Positions 12,368 to 24,988 are shown, counted from the stretch's first letter. The stretch: DNA of 64,000 nt from Phellopilus nigrolimitatus (GCA_021029095.1 JAJOHG010000031.1:305564-369563), one strand, 5' to 3'. The notes: generated by a model not told the origin, from the sequence alone. Translations and numbers: made by a program.

Positions 12368-12956
12368 TGGGATATACGTGAGGGACGTCGAAGGTCGTGA
12401 TGGACGTTGAAGAACAAGAAGATGCACGGAGATTTTGAGGAATACCGCGACAAAGCGTGGAAAACGCGTGTACTTGGAGCAGATCTAGTCGGTGTCGAAC
12501 GGCAGTTCGCCTCGAGCGGGAAAGGGCGCCGGCGTGAGCAAGATCACTGAGCCTGTCCTCGTATTTATAGCTCAGAATGCCGAATCTTTCCCATGCCGAG
12601 ATGGGAAGTTCCGGACGGCGCCCGCCGCGGCGGGGGCGCTGTGACGAGTACGGAACAGGCCCCCGGCCGCGGTTGATGACGATCGTGAAGATGACGTCCA
12701 TGAAGTTGAGGATGTTGGTCCGAGTGGATTGTGCCTGCTTTGCACTAAATCTGGTATGGCAATCTTACTCAAGCGGAGCTCGAAACACGCGTATAGACTG
12801 TGATATCTTCCACATATGGCATCATTAGTAATTATGCAAAATATATACGTAAAACAAATGTCCTACAGTTGGATCTTATACTCGTTTACACCCAGAGTAT
12901 GTACAAATCCACAAGTCTACAGAGTTATGATTGATAATTGTCGATTGGTTGACCGA
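12368..12956. other. GH16 promoter and amidotransferase 3' flank
   Basis: Apart from the TATA box, nothing is recognised. Sequence from about 12790 is AT-rich and is probably the 3' flank of the glutamine amidotransferase gene upstream of it on the minus strand. Confidence 0.4.
12562..12569 (-). promoter_or_regulatory. TATA box of the GH16 gene
   Basis: TATAAATA reads on the minus strand about 195 bases upstream of the GH16 start codon. Position and match to consensus are good; the transcription start is not known. Confidence 0.5.
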
Positions 12957-13950
12957 TCAAGCCGGAGCATCGACCCCAAGCACCCTCCAAATCGCACGTC
13001 CGACTGCGCCAATCCCCTCGTGCTCCCTTCCTGCGCGCAGGCGTCCATCCTGGACCACCTCTGCGCTCATCGCACCGCTCTTCTCACGGACATCGATGAT
13101 CGCATTGACGATGTCCGAGGTGAACTCCGGGTGGCCCTGCACGGTGAGAATATGGATGTTCGCGGGGTCAGAAATCTTGCTCGGCGGGCCGGAAACGTAT
13201 GGGAGAACGAGGCCATGCACAGGTGAGATGGGAGTTGATCCGAGGGAGTGGAAGGATGGGGGGACGGCGGGGACATGGTCGCGGTGCATTTGTTGAATAG
13301 CCTAGCAAAGAAAATACGGTTTCGGCTTAAGAACCTCGAGTCTAAGCGTGTAACTCACGATCGACGGCTTCCCAGTTTTGAAGACCTCCTTCCCAACGTC
13401 CGTCAAGTCAATTTCCGTAGTTCCGATTTCCCATTTCCCGCCATTCGGCACGCATTCGCCACCGAGAGCGCGGGCAATGATCTGGTGGCCAAAACATATG
13501 CCTTCGAACCAGCATGAGCACATCGAGTTTCCTTCATCTCAAGAGAGACTGCAGCACCTATCAGCTTGATCTCTGGCCTCGTCTTCGCGGTCTCCGCTAC
13601 CCAAGCAGTCAGCTTATCTATCCAGGGCACATCGCCGTACGCCGACGCCGCTGCACGCCAGATGTCACCCTCTCTACAACAGGCGCCGAAGGCGGTGCTC
13701 ACCAGAGCCAGATATGAGCACCCCAGTGTATCCCGCAGTCGCGATCCGGGTACTCCTGTGCGGTCACGACGTCGTAGCCGTCGAGCGTGAAGGGGAACGA
13801 CACGTCGGGATTGGACGCCTGCAGCTGGGTGCGGAAGATGTCGAGATACGTCCCGTGCGTCTTTTGCACGGCGGGGGCGGGTGTGTCGCACAGCAGCAGC
13901 GCGAGTTTTACTGGCTTGGTGCCGGGCGCGGGCTTGCTCGTCGTTGTCAT
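12957..13950 (-). CDS. Class I glutamine amidotransferase, GMP-synthase-like, with an apparent 1-base frame break
   Basis: Stand-alone GATase of the yeast YLR126C / GMP-synthase-like group, predicted to hydrolyse glutamine; the partner substrate is unknown. Seen: N-terminal VKLALLLCDTPAP and YDVVTAQEYPD; the oxyanion segment YTGVLISGS; ASAYGDVPWIDKLTAWV; the nucleophile elbow GICFGHQIIARALGG with the catalytic Cys; and VQGHPEF with the catalytic His and Glu. Introns lie near 13699, 13500, 13360 and 13290. YTGVLISGS is one base out of frame with EYPD (about 13733-13750), and no GT-AG intron resolves this, so the gene is damaged or the sequence has an error. An upstream in-frame ATG at 14001 would add 17 residues. 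The 5' region resembles K-family promoters. Confidence 0.8.
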
Positions 13951-13980
13951 GTCGGAGTCCGGGGAAGGTAATGACGATCG

Positions 13981-14022
13981 GCGCCACGCGACGATCGACA
14001 TTTCTTGTATTTCGAAGTCCGC
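13981..14022 (-). promoter_or_regulatory. Class A promoter module shared with K1, K3 and K5
   Basis: Minus-strand GCGGACTTCGAA followed by GTCGATCGTCGCGTGGCG spans this stretch. The same ordered elements occur upstream of K1 (15711-15767), K3 (22333-22380) and K5 (25441-25477), always in the same orientation relative to the gene, and as a weak orphan copy near 27190-27230. Function as a promoter is inferred from position. Confidence 0.5.
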
Positions 14023-14460
14023 AGCCGAGTCTGACTTTCTATTTTTGAGCGATAGGTAGTGAATTAAGAAGAAAACAAGCGAGATCTACGGAGGTGGCGA
14101 ACCCGGACTACAGGGTAAGTGTACGACCTATTTCCACCTTTTATCGGATGCTCGATACAGGAGCGCAAATTTCCAGTCGACCATTTTCTGTTGTCTGCTT
14201 GTGATATACATCTACTTAAGATTTGGTAGGCTTCCAGTATGGGTATGCCGAGCATTTTTTATTTTCATAGGTCTCGTCGGTAGAAGTTTAATTGTATATG
14301 CGTCCGTCTTCCTCATGCACAGACCACGTCATAAAATGATTTTTCTGTATTGCGAGATGCAGGATTTATAAATAAGAATTAGGTCGTATTACATTCTAAG
14401 CATCGACTGGGGTCTACAGACTGATTTATGTTCGCACACATGCTCTGCGGCAAACGCAAG

Positions 14461-15576
14461 CTAAACTTTAAACTTGTTGAGCAGTTGACTCTGAGGGCCA
14501 TAAATAAGAATTGATGGCTGGCAACCTGTCTTGCGCGCTATGTGGAAGTCGATGATGCGCCACTGGTGTTCGCAATTGTGTTCCGGACATCTGAGAGAGG
14601 GAAATCCCGGCGGGCATTGCGCAGCGCGCAAGACATTCTGCGGTCGATAGTCTCCATGCTCGATGCCCATTTCGCATATGTCCTCGTAAACCGCGTAAAT
14701 GTCGTCCCTGCAGGTGATGCCATACAAATGACATACGACATTCATTTAGAAAAGGTCTCGTGTAAAATTACTAGATCCGTCGCACCTCATTGATTGTGGA
14801 TACTCCTTCACATCAAGGAGTCTCTCGCCGAGCCTTTCAAGGAGCAATATCGATATGATTTTCGACGACTTGAGACGCATTTTCTGTGGATTCCGCGGCG
14901 GCCTTTCGAACTCCTCGTCGCTGCTAGACCTGGTGTCGCTGTTATCACTGTCATCATAGCCGTCGTTGCTGTTGTCGCCATCACCGTCGCTGTCGCTATC
15001 GCTGTCGTCGTCGTCGCCATTCACACCTTTAGTTGCCTCGATAACCCAGCCCTCCTCAAGCTCGGCTTCAAACCAACCATAGCATCTTGGAATCGCGATT
15101 CCTTGCAATTTCTCCATCTCTTCATAACACCATGCTTCTTTCGAGAGCCGATACGACATTCCAGGTAACGCAAGTTTGACACAAAGAGGCGGGAGCTCTT
15201 GATTTGCAATTGCAGATGCGGCGCCAGGTCCAGGAAATGTCAGAGCATTTGTTTCGACTAGAGACGTACACCCACAACGTCCATGTGATAACTTTGTAGA
15301 CTGCGTAAGCGTAAGCCGTGCATTCCCAGGAGGCGGAAGTGTTGAAGGTGGCCGTTTGGGCTCTGGACGCATTATGTCTTTCCGCCCTGATTTGAGAAAT
15401 CCTCTGGAGGGGTTCGGCACGCCTCTGCGAAATATGAGAGGTATTGCGTTTCCAGACGCATCTGTAGTAAGCCCATTGACTGTCACTTCGGCAATGGCAT
15501 TGATAGGCTATTATAAGGCATGAGCTAACAAAAATGTTCACCGAGCGTAGGAGCAACGTACAATCATCTCGACCAT
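14461..15576 (-). CDS. Protein-kinase-like protein K1
   Basis: Member of an Agaricomycete family with a protein-kinase-like fold; function unknown. Exon 1 is only 15 nt (MVEMI), exon 2 starts at 15507, exon 3 at about 14725. Seen in order: N-lobe with LCVKLALPG (candidate ATP Lys) and EAWCYEEMEKLQG (candidate helix C Glu); GIAIPRCYGWFEAELEEGW; a long Asp/Ser-rich acidic insert; hinge SILLLERLGERL; catalytic-loop-like HGDYRPQNVL (HxD and Asn present); a Cys/His insert CPEHNCEH; then WRIIDFHIA in place of DFG. No glycine-rich loop is visible. The frame is intact. Its protein and flanks are nearly the same as K5, on the opposite strand. Confidence 0.75.
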
Positions 15577-16517
15577 GGGACCCAACTTCGCTTTACTCGA
15601 TGAAAAGACTTTTGTTCAGCGAGTTTGGGATAATCTGGTATCGCGATGACTTAGTTTCACTCGATGAAAGAGTCTCAACAAACTCGGATGATCTGATATC
15701 TCGATGATCATCGCCACGCGATGATCGACACTCAGCTAGAAAGACAAAAGATGTTTCGAAGTCCGCGACGGAAGCAAATGGGTCCAAGTATGCACAAGAG
15801 CAAGTCGGTGTAAAGAAAGCCTTGCATTGACTGTTATTTCTACTTACAAAGATTTCACTTTTCCATAGAACAATATATCTATTGCATGCCTTGCCGAGAT
15901 TTTACCTTCAACACGGAAACGGGCCGTTTCTACAGGTGGGTGTAGAAAGTCTACGGCCCCCCTAAATAAGGAAAGCGGTTCCCGTCCGCGTTGCAAGCAC
16001 TCGTTCATGTCATCCGTCGTCATTCATCGCTGCCTATGGCACACTGTGGGCCCAATTCACTCACAAGTATACTGTATTATGGGCGAAAATAGCAGTGGAT
16101 CTCTATTGGACGTACGGTCAGGCCTAAATTTTGTAGTCAGGTCTATTGCCCAATTGGTATGTAAGAAGAGGAAAGCAGCTGGTTCAACCTCAAGTCGGCT
16201 GCATATATATTGTATTTCTATCATAATGTCTAAAATAAAGGTTTTGCACAGTTGGACATCTTATTTGGCCCTTCATAAGTGTACGGTGACGATGCGACGA
16301 TGTGGAAGCGGGCTTGCGACGCGGACGGGAACCGCTTTCCTTATTTAGGGGGGGCGTAGACTTTCTACACCCACCTGTACCTTGAGCATTTGCACGAAAA
16401 GACCTATTTTATGCAAGAACAAGTACGCATACATGCTCAGCAGTGAACAAGATCCGTACGCTAAATGATAAGCAAGACTGCATGTCGAAACTCGAGTTTT
16501 GTCCAGCTAGGGAAGCG
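15577..16517 (-). repeat. K-cluster spacer copy with the 3' end of a lost K2-like gene
   Basis: Read on the minus strand, this starts with TTCCCTAGCTGGAC, the same bases as the K2 stop codon and its flank at 22026-22039. It then runs parallel to the K2-K3 spacer (22035-22444) up to the K1 start, apart from the MITE at 15933-16377. The homology stops at about 16517, so a K2-type gene that once preceded K1 has been cut away, leaving only its last bases. Confidence 0.7.
15933..16377. mobile_element. 445-bp MITE with 66-bp terminal inverted repeats and TA target duplication
   Basis: The left end CAGGTGGGTGTAGAAAGTCT (15933 on) is repeated inverted at 16312-16377; over 66 bases the two ends differ at about two positions. 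It is flanked by TA on both sides (15931-15932 and 16378-16379). The paralogous spacer at 22168-22169 has a single TA at the same place and no insert, which is a direct empty-site comparison. There is no transposase frame inside, so it is non-autonomous. TA duplication points to the Tc1/mariner-pogo superfamily. It landed right beside the palindrome at 15916-15930 (GAAACGGGCCGTTTC). Confidence 0.9.
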
Positions 16518-17789
16518 ACGCGACTTCGCTCAAATAGGCAATAATGCCTTATTTGGCACACCCTGAGGGGCCGCAACTTTTTTTTTTTTTTGCGCGCACT
16601 GACAAGGTTTTGTAAAAGCGCTGTAATCTCTAAGGCTTGGGTGATCTGCTCTTCTAAGTTCGATGCTTACTTTATACAACTGATGAAAACGTGCGTCGAG
16701 ATTTACATAACAGTGCCCGGGCATGCAATCCCTGTCAAAGTAAATCTTTCCGAAATTGCAATATCGATGTCAGACTTCCCGTGACCTCAAAAGAAGAAAC
16801 CGAGAAAATACCAGACACTGTAGGACAATTGGAATTCATGTTATAATCAAATAAATCCTTCAGAACGATACTACAATGCTCTTGGAAAGAAAGAACTCGG
16901 TTTGTATGTGAATGCCCCACGTCCGAGCCGGGGAGTTTGCTTGTTTCGCCTAAGGCTGGAAATTGAAGCAAGTACACAAAGAAACATAAAATAAAGTAAA
17001 ATAAAAACTAGGATAAAACCTTCAGAGAAGCGAACGTACTTCCTCAGCTGTCACCCGCATACAAAATCATTGAACTGATCTATGAATATAGCGGATACAG
17101 GGGAACAGATGCTGCGACACGAGCACGTACGCGACGCGCAAGCCTAGGCCACCCTTCAAGTCGAAAGGCGACCTGTAAAGTTCTACCAGAATGTATCTGG
17201 ATTCCTAGGAACGTGCGAGCTCGCGAGGAGATGGCGATGCGATTTCAGACAATCAGACGACAGGCATCAAATAGTTGTTGGAGGCGCCCGAGCAGATAGA
17301 TGGGCGAGCCGCCCGTGGATGGTCGTAGAGTCGGAGGCATGTATAAACCGGCAGGCGAGAAACGAATATCGATGAAGAAGGAAATTATTTTCCAGTGGGA
17401 ACGAGAGAACAAAAGAACAAGAGAGCAGAGAATCGAGATAGATAGAGAAGGAGAAGTTCCACGTCGTCGTCGTTGGCAGAAGAGCGGCGCTAGATTCAGC
17501 GCTGATTGCAGTCCCCTTCAACTACAAGACGAGCGCATACACCTATCTTTCGTCGTTAACTTGTCTCCCACTCTACATCCACGAGCACACAGGCATCTCC
17601 AGGCATCTCATTTTGAGCCTGCGTCCGCGTCCAACTCCGTGGTTTGTCAGACTCGCCTTCGCCCGCACAGCCCGCGACCAGCGGACAAGTCGCCCTCGTC
17701 GGCTCCTTTGATTCCTTGCTTTCGACCGCCACCACAACCGCTCTTCCCTTTCGCCCTGCGTATCGCAGATCGCGTAACCGTCGCCAACC
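16518..17789. other. Unique sequence and 5' leader of the YPK1-like gene
   Basis: Non-repeated sequence between the K1 spacer copy and YPK1. A T13 run is at about 16579-16591. Purine-rich then pyrimidine-rich blocks at 17340-17790 look like the YPK1 leader and promoter. No gene is supported. Confidence 0.4.
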
Positions 17790-19889
<2,100 letters not shown>

Positions 19890-20940
19890 TGGACGCGTCC
19901 CCGCTTGGGCTCATGCGCAGTAGACGTCCAGCATCCGAACTACCGGTCTCTTTCCGGACACATACGTACCGTGTCTATACACTGTATCGCAGCTCCCGAA
20001 CATACCACTGCTACATTCACAAATGTGTCCATCCATCCGCTTTGAAGGTACCGTTCCGCCGACACCCGCCTTCCCACCCCTTCACCTCGTTTTGCCTCTT
20101 TCTATCCCCTTCTTGGCTGTCTTCTAGTGCGGGGCTGGATCATTTCGGTATGCACATGTAGAGCCTGTGCGACGATACGCTGCTTCGTTCCGCTGTCGTT
20201 TTCCCGGCAAGAGGTTCATCCATTTTCTTGCTTATTTATGTCGCAGCGTCCGTGCTTTCTCCTCGCTTTTTCTTCTCTGAACTGTTTTGCTCGTCTTTCC
20301 TACTTTCCCTTCTTTCTGTTCCTAGCAGCCCCGATGCCCATCCGCCTTATTTACTGTTCGATCTTGTATGCGCACGGGCGGCGCGCCGAAAATTTTCGCG
20401 AATTCACAAATTTATAGGACCTCGCAGATGTATCACGCAACGCAACACACGGCTGTGTACCCTTGTTGTAGCATTTTCTTGATCGTTATACCTACTACTC
20501 TGTGTACTCTGTGACTTCTCTGACTCTTCTTCGATCCTTACCCGGTTTGTCGGTCACTTATTACCATTGGGGTTTTGTGCTCGGCCCTCGCGAAGGTGGT
20601 GGTGATTTCGTTCCTAAAACATGCGGAAGCAAACAACCAGCCACACGTACGATATGTTTACATAAACATTCACGCGAGCCCGTATTTTCAGACTCAGACG
20701 GCCACGTAGTATAAAAGTGGTGAAACTGATGCTACTTCTTGCACGTAGATCAGTGGATTTTGACACTGATCCTGCACTTTCTAAAAGTACTATTGATTTA
20801 CTTGAAGGCGATTGCATATCCGGGTACTGTCGTGTAAATCCGACCTACATTTCCACCTGACATATAAAGCAAGCATCGAACTTGAATGAGCAGGTCATCC
20901 AAATCCCAGACGACACAAGTTTCTCTTTGAAACGAATCCT
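19890..20940. other. YPK1 3' flank and K2 upstream region
   Basis: Pyrimidine-rich 3' flank at 20040-20350, then AT-richer intergenic sequence. Open frames here have no motif. The last 80 bases hold the K2 promoter. Confidence 0.4.
20862..20883 (+). promoter_or_regulatory. Class B promoter element of K2 (TATA-like)
   Basis: TATAAA at 20863-20868 runs into GCAAGCATCGAACTT. K4 has the matching TACAAAGCAAGTATCGAACTT at 23835-23854, while K1, K3 and K5 lack it. Distance to the start codon is about 75 bases for K2 and 45 for K4. Confidence 0.5.
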
Positions 20941-22034
20941 ATGGATAACATGCTCGTAGGTTGCGCCTACGCTCGGCGAAGAATTAGATTGATTCCCGTT
21001 TTCTCATAGCCTATCAATGCTATCGGCGAAGTCGTAGCACATGGGCTTGCCGCAGATGCATCTGGTAACGCGACTCCTCTCGCGTTTCATAGAGGTGTAC
21101 CGACCCGCTCTAGACTATTGCTCGTTACAGAGCGGAAACAAGTGGTGGGCCCGGAACCTAGAAGACCGCCCTCGACGCTTCCGCCGGCTGCAAACGCGCG
21201 TCTCGACATCTCCCTGTCTGGAAAGATATCAGATGGACGATGTGGCCGTACGTTTCGCATAACTGTCGATTCGCTGACGTTTTCCGGCGGTGCGACAGCA
21301 CATCATGATTGCGGGCTCCCGCCGCTTTGCATCAAGATGGCAGCTCCCGGGATGTCGCGCCGGCTTTCGAAAGAGGCCTGGTGCTACGAAGAGATGGAGA
21401 AACTGCAAGGAATAGCCATCCCCCATTGCTACGGCTGGTTCGAGTCCGGACTTGCAGAAGGCCATCAAATTGTGGCGATCGGGGCTGGCATTGGCGTGGA
21501 CAGCGACAGCGACAGCACCAGCGGAAAGAGCAATTACGAAGACAGTGATGATAGCGAGGAACACGACGGCAGTGAAATCAGCGGCCAATCAAACCAAGAA
21601 ATGCAGAATGCAGAGAAAGCACGTCTCAAGTCGTCGAATGTCATATCGATATTGCTCCTTGAAGAGCTCGGCGAAAGACTCCTGGATGTGAGGGAATTTC
21701 CGCAGCCCTTGAGGTACGATATCAATCACTCTCCTCATACACGACACGCTTTAATGTATTCATCTACAGAGACGACATACACGCGGTCTACGAAGACATC
21801 TGCGAGATGGGCATCGAGCATGGCGACTGCCGTCCGCAGAATATATTGCGTGCGGCAAACTGTCCTCCCGGATTTCCCTCCATCAAGTGCCCGAGGCACG
21901 GATGCGAGCATCAATGGCGTATAATCGACTTTCACATAGGGCGCAAGACCAACATAATCCCGTCTTTTTTGTTGGACGGTTACGGGAGCGATTTAAAGCA
22001 CATGATCGATGAATTGAAGATCACACTTCCCTAG
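20941..22034 (+). CDS. Protein-kinase-like protein K2
   Basis: Exon 1 encodes only MDNML (15 nt); exon 2 begins PINAIGEVV at 21010; exon 3 follows an intron near 21715-21770. Domain order as in K1: LCIKMAAPG, KEAWCYEEMEKLQG, IPHCYGWFES, acidic Asp/Ser insert (about 21500-21580), SILLLEELGERL, catalytic loop HGDCRPQNIL, Cys/His insert CPRHGCEH, WRIIDFHIG. All kinase-critical Lys, Glu, Asp, Asn and Asp positions appear filled, so activity is possible but unproven. The frame is intact and ends with ITLP at 22034. Promoter class B, like K4. Head of the four-gene plus-strand array. Confidence 0.75.
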
Positions 22035-22444
22035 CTGGACAAAACTCGAGTTTCGACATGCAGTCTTGCTTATCATTTAGCGCGCGGAACTTGTTAACTG
22101 TCACTGCTGAGCATGTTTGCGTATTTGTTCTTGCATAAAATAGGTCTTTTCATGTGAATGCTCAAGGTAGAAACGGCCCGTTTCTGCGTTGAAGGCAAAG
22201 TCTTGGCAGGGCATGCAATAGATATATTTTTCTATGGAAAAGTGTAATCTTTGTAAGTAGAAGTAACAGTCAATGCAAGGCTTTTTTTTTTACATCGACT
22301 TGCTCTTGTATCTACTTGGACTCACTCACTTCCGTCGCGGACTTCGACTTTTATGAGTGTGGCGATGATCATCGAGATATCAGATCGAGTTTGTTGAGAG
22401 GATTTACCAAGTCTCTTTCATCGGGTGAAACTAAGTTGAATCAT
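22035..22444 (+). repeat. K2-K3 spacer, empty-site copy of the MITE locus
   Basis: Homologous to the minus-strand spacer 15577-16517. It includes the undisturbed TA at 22168-22169 beside the palindrome GAAACGGCCCGTTTC, then the class A promoter module at 22333-22380 in front of K3. Confidence 0.8.
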
Positions 22445-23563
22445 ATGGTCGAGACAACTGTAAGCTGCCTCTACGCTGGCGGAAACTTATACTAATCCAC
22501 GCCTTCCAATAGCCTATCAATGCTATCACGGAAGTGGTAATTCATGGACTTGCTACAGATGCATCTGGAAACGCGACGCCTCTCATACTTCATAAAGGAG
22601 TACCGACTCGGGCTCTTGTAATTATTGGTCAAACATGGCCAGAATTACTGCGTCCTATGCCGAAAAGGCAGTCCTCACTTCTTCCTCCACCTGAAAATGC
22701 GCGTCTCACGATCTCCCTGTCTAATGTGATTTCGTCCGGGCGATGTGGCTGTACGTTGTCGATTCCCTGTCACTTTCAGGGTCCGGCGTTGGAGCAACAG
22801 TTATAGAGAATGCGATGTTTCCCCGTCTCTGCATCAAAATTGCACTCCCCGGCAAGTCGTATCGACTTTCGAAAGAGGCCTGGTGCTACGAAGAGATGGA
22901 GAAATTGCAAGGAATCGCCATTCCTCGTTGCTTCGGCTGGTCTGAAGCCGAGCTTGGGACGGGCTGGCTTGTCAATGCTCCCGAAAGTGATATCGACAGT
23001 GACAGCGGAAGCGGGGACAGTGACGATGAGAGTGGCGACTGGGACAGCTGCGACGACAGCTACGACAGCGACGTCCCTGATGATCCCAAAAACCCAAATA
23101 AACTTCAATACCGCGAATTCGGAAAGCGTCGAAACTTAGAGAAGGCGCGTCTTCAATCGTCGAACATTGTATCGATATTGCTCCTCGAAGAGCTCGGAGA
23201 GAGGCTTCTGGATGTGCCAGAGTTTCTACAGCCCATAAGGTAACGCACAGTTATTTCTTCAGGTGCTTTTCTGATACGTGTCAAATACTGTACAGGGACG
23301 ACGTACAAGCCATCTACGAGGACATCTGCGAAATGGGCATTCATCACGGAGACTATCGTCCGCATAATATCTTGCGAGCTGCCAACTGCGTTCCCGGGTT
23401 TCCCTCTGTCAAATGCCCAAGACACGGCTACGAACATCAGTGGCGCATCATCGACTTCCACATAGCACATAAAGTTAATCTTCTACCGTCGAATCTGATG
23501 AACCCTGTCAAAACCAAATTGCTCGGCATACCCGTACCTGAAGCCTACGGATTTCAATGTTAA
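22445..23563 (+). pseudogene. Protein-kinase-like protein K3, disrupted by a 10-bp deletion
   Basis: Exon 1 encodes MVETT (15 nt); exon 2 starts at 22513 with PINAITEVV. After GRCGCT the frame breaks: compared with K2 and K4, ten bases are missing at about 22756, where siblings read GTACGTTTCG and this copy goes from GTACGT straight to TGTCGATTC. The downstream frame (VVDSLSLSG, LCIKIALPG, EAWCYEEMEKLQG, IPRCFGW, SILLLEELGERL, HGDYRPHNIL, CPRHGYEH, WRIIDFHIA) is intact to 23563. Removing the 29-nt GT...AG string 22751-22779 would restore the frame, but this is shorter than known fungal introns. CPRHGYEH has lost one Cys conserved in the other copies. The C-terminus is extended relative to K2. 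Confidence 0.7.
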
Positions 23564-23878
23564 ATTAGATATGTGTCATCATAATTCGTTCCGGTAGCAT
23601 AACAGTCCCATTGCATGTTACCTGGATCGGAGTCAAGCTATTTCCTCTGTTTTCTTTTTTGAAGTATTTTCTTCCAAATACGCATATAACCAGCATTATT
23701 TTTGAGTGCTAACTCTTCAAAAGATGTTTTCCAGAAGCTTTTAAGTGAGTCCTGAAACACGTAATCTTGTGTCGCGCAAGATTGAAGACTCCCACACGGT
23801 CTTATGTAAGCACAAACTTCGCCTATACATTTGATACAAAGCAAGTATCGAACTTCAGGCAGTCGAGTTTCCTGAGCT
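23564..23878. other. K3-K4 spacer
   Basis: 315 bases with a class B promoter element (23832-23854) directly upstream of K4. Otherwise nothing is recognised. Confidence 0.5.
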
Positions 23879-24988
23879 ATGATGGACTCGATCGTGAGTT
23901 ACGTAGCAGTTCGAAACTTATATGCTGATATGGATCTTCTTCTAAGCCTACCAATGCTATCGCCGAAGTCGTAATCCGCGGGCTTGCTACAGGTGCAGTC
24001 ACGAACATGACGCCTCTCGTACTCCATAGAGGCGTACCAACTCGTTCTAAGCAGTTGATTAGACGAAGGAAGCCACCCTTTACGCGACCAGAGCCTAAAA
24101 GACCGCTCTCGACCCTTCCACCGCCTGGAAATGCACGCATCGCTATTTCTCTGTCTGAACAAATATCGAACGGGCGCTGTGGCTGTACGTTTCGCGTGGC
24201 TGTCGAATCCCAGACGTTTCCCGAAGATGCAATAGCGAGCTCCAGACCTCCACCTCTTTGCGTCAAAATCGCAGGACCTGGGATGTCATACCGACTTTCT
24301 AAAGAAGCCTGGTGCTACGAAGAGCTGGAGAAACTGCAAGGAGTTGCCATTCCTCGTTGCTACGGCTGGTTTGAAGCTAAGCTTGGGGAAGGCCAACGTA
24401 TCGAGGATATCTGTGGTGTCGATAGCATGTATGACGTCGACAGCAGCAGGAGCAGCAAGGAGAGTGGTCTCATCAGTGACTACGACGACAGCGACGATAG
24501 TGAAGATGATAATGCGGGCGACGACAGCGACCAGTCGAAAAAGCTTCGATCAGAAAAGAAGGCAAAACGAAATGCAGTAAAGATGCGTCTGAGGTCGGAG
24601 GATGTCATATCGATCTTACTACTTGAAGAACTGAGAGAGAGACTTCTAGACGTGCATAAGTTTCGGCATTCTACGAGGTGCGAGGCCAACCAATTCCTTC
24701 TTATATCGCATACTGAATACTTTTCATATTGTTAGCTTCAGAGATGACATATATGCTCTTTACGAAGACATATGCGAAATGGGCGTTGCACACCTTGACT
24801 GTCGTCCGCAGAATATCTTGCGCGCTGCCTGTTCCCCACCCGGACTTCCCTCTGTCAAGTGTCCGAGGCATGAATGCGAGCATCAATGGCGTATCATCGA
24901 CTTTCACATAGCGTGCAAGTCCAACGTATCATTTTCAATGTTGATGATGAATCCTACGGATGACCTAGCCAATATGTTCAAGACGTAG
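23879..24988 (+). CDS. Protein-kinase-like protein K4
   Basis: Starts at ATGATG with exon 1 MMDSI (15 nt); exon 2 from 23947 reads PTNAIAEVV. It keeps LCVKIAGPG, KEAWCYEELEKLQG, IPRCYGWFEA, a Ser/Asp insert, SILLLEELRERL, catalytic loop HLDCRPQNIL, CPRHECEH and WRIIDFHIA, ending at 24988. The catalytic loop is HLD where the others have HGD, so the HxD pattern is kept. The cysteine before the insert is displaced by one (AACSPPGLPS versus AANCPPGFPS in K2). The frame is intact. Shares promoter class B and segments such as TFRVAVES with K2. Confidence 0.75.

Noticed and set aside
14940..15030. GTC/TCG-type repeat read as a microsatellite locus
   Set aside because: It encodes the acidic Asp/Ser insert of K1 and has counterparts in the other K genes, so it is coding low complexity.
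16007..16348. Open frame inside the MITE
   Set aside because: No transposase motif; the element is too short and the frame runs into the inverted repeat.
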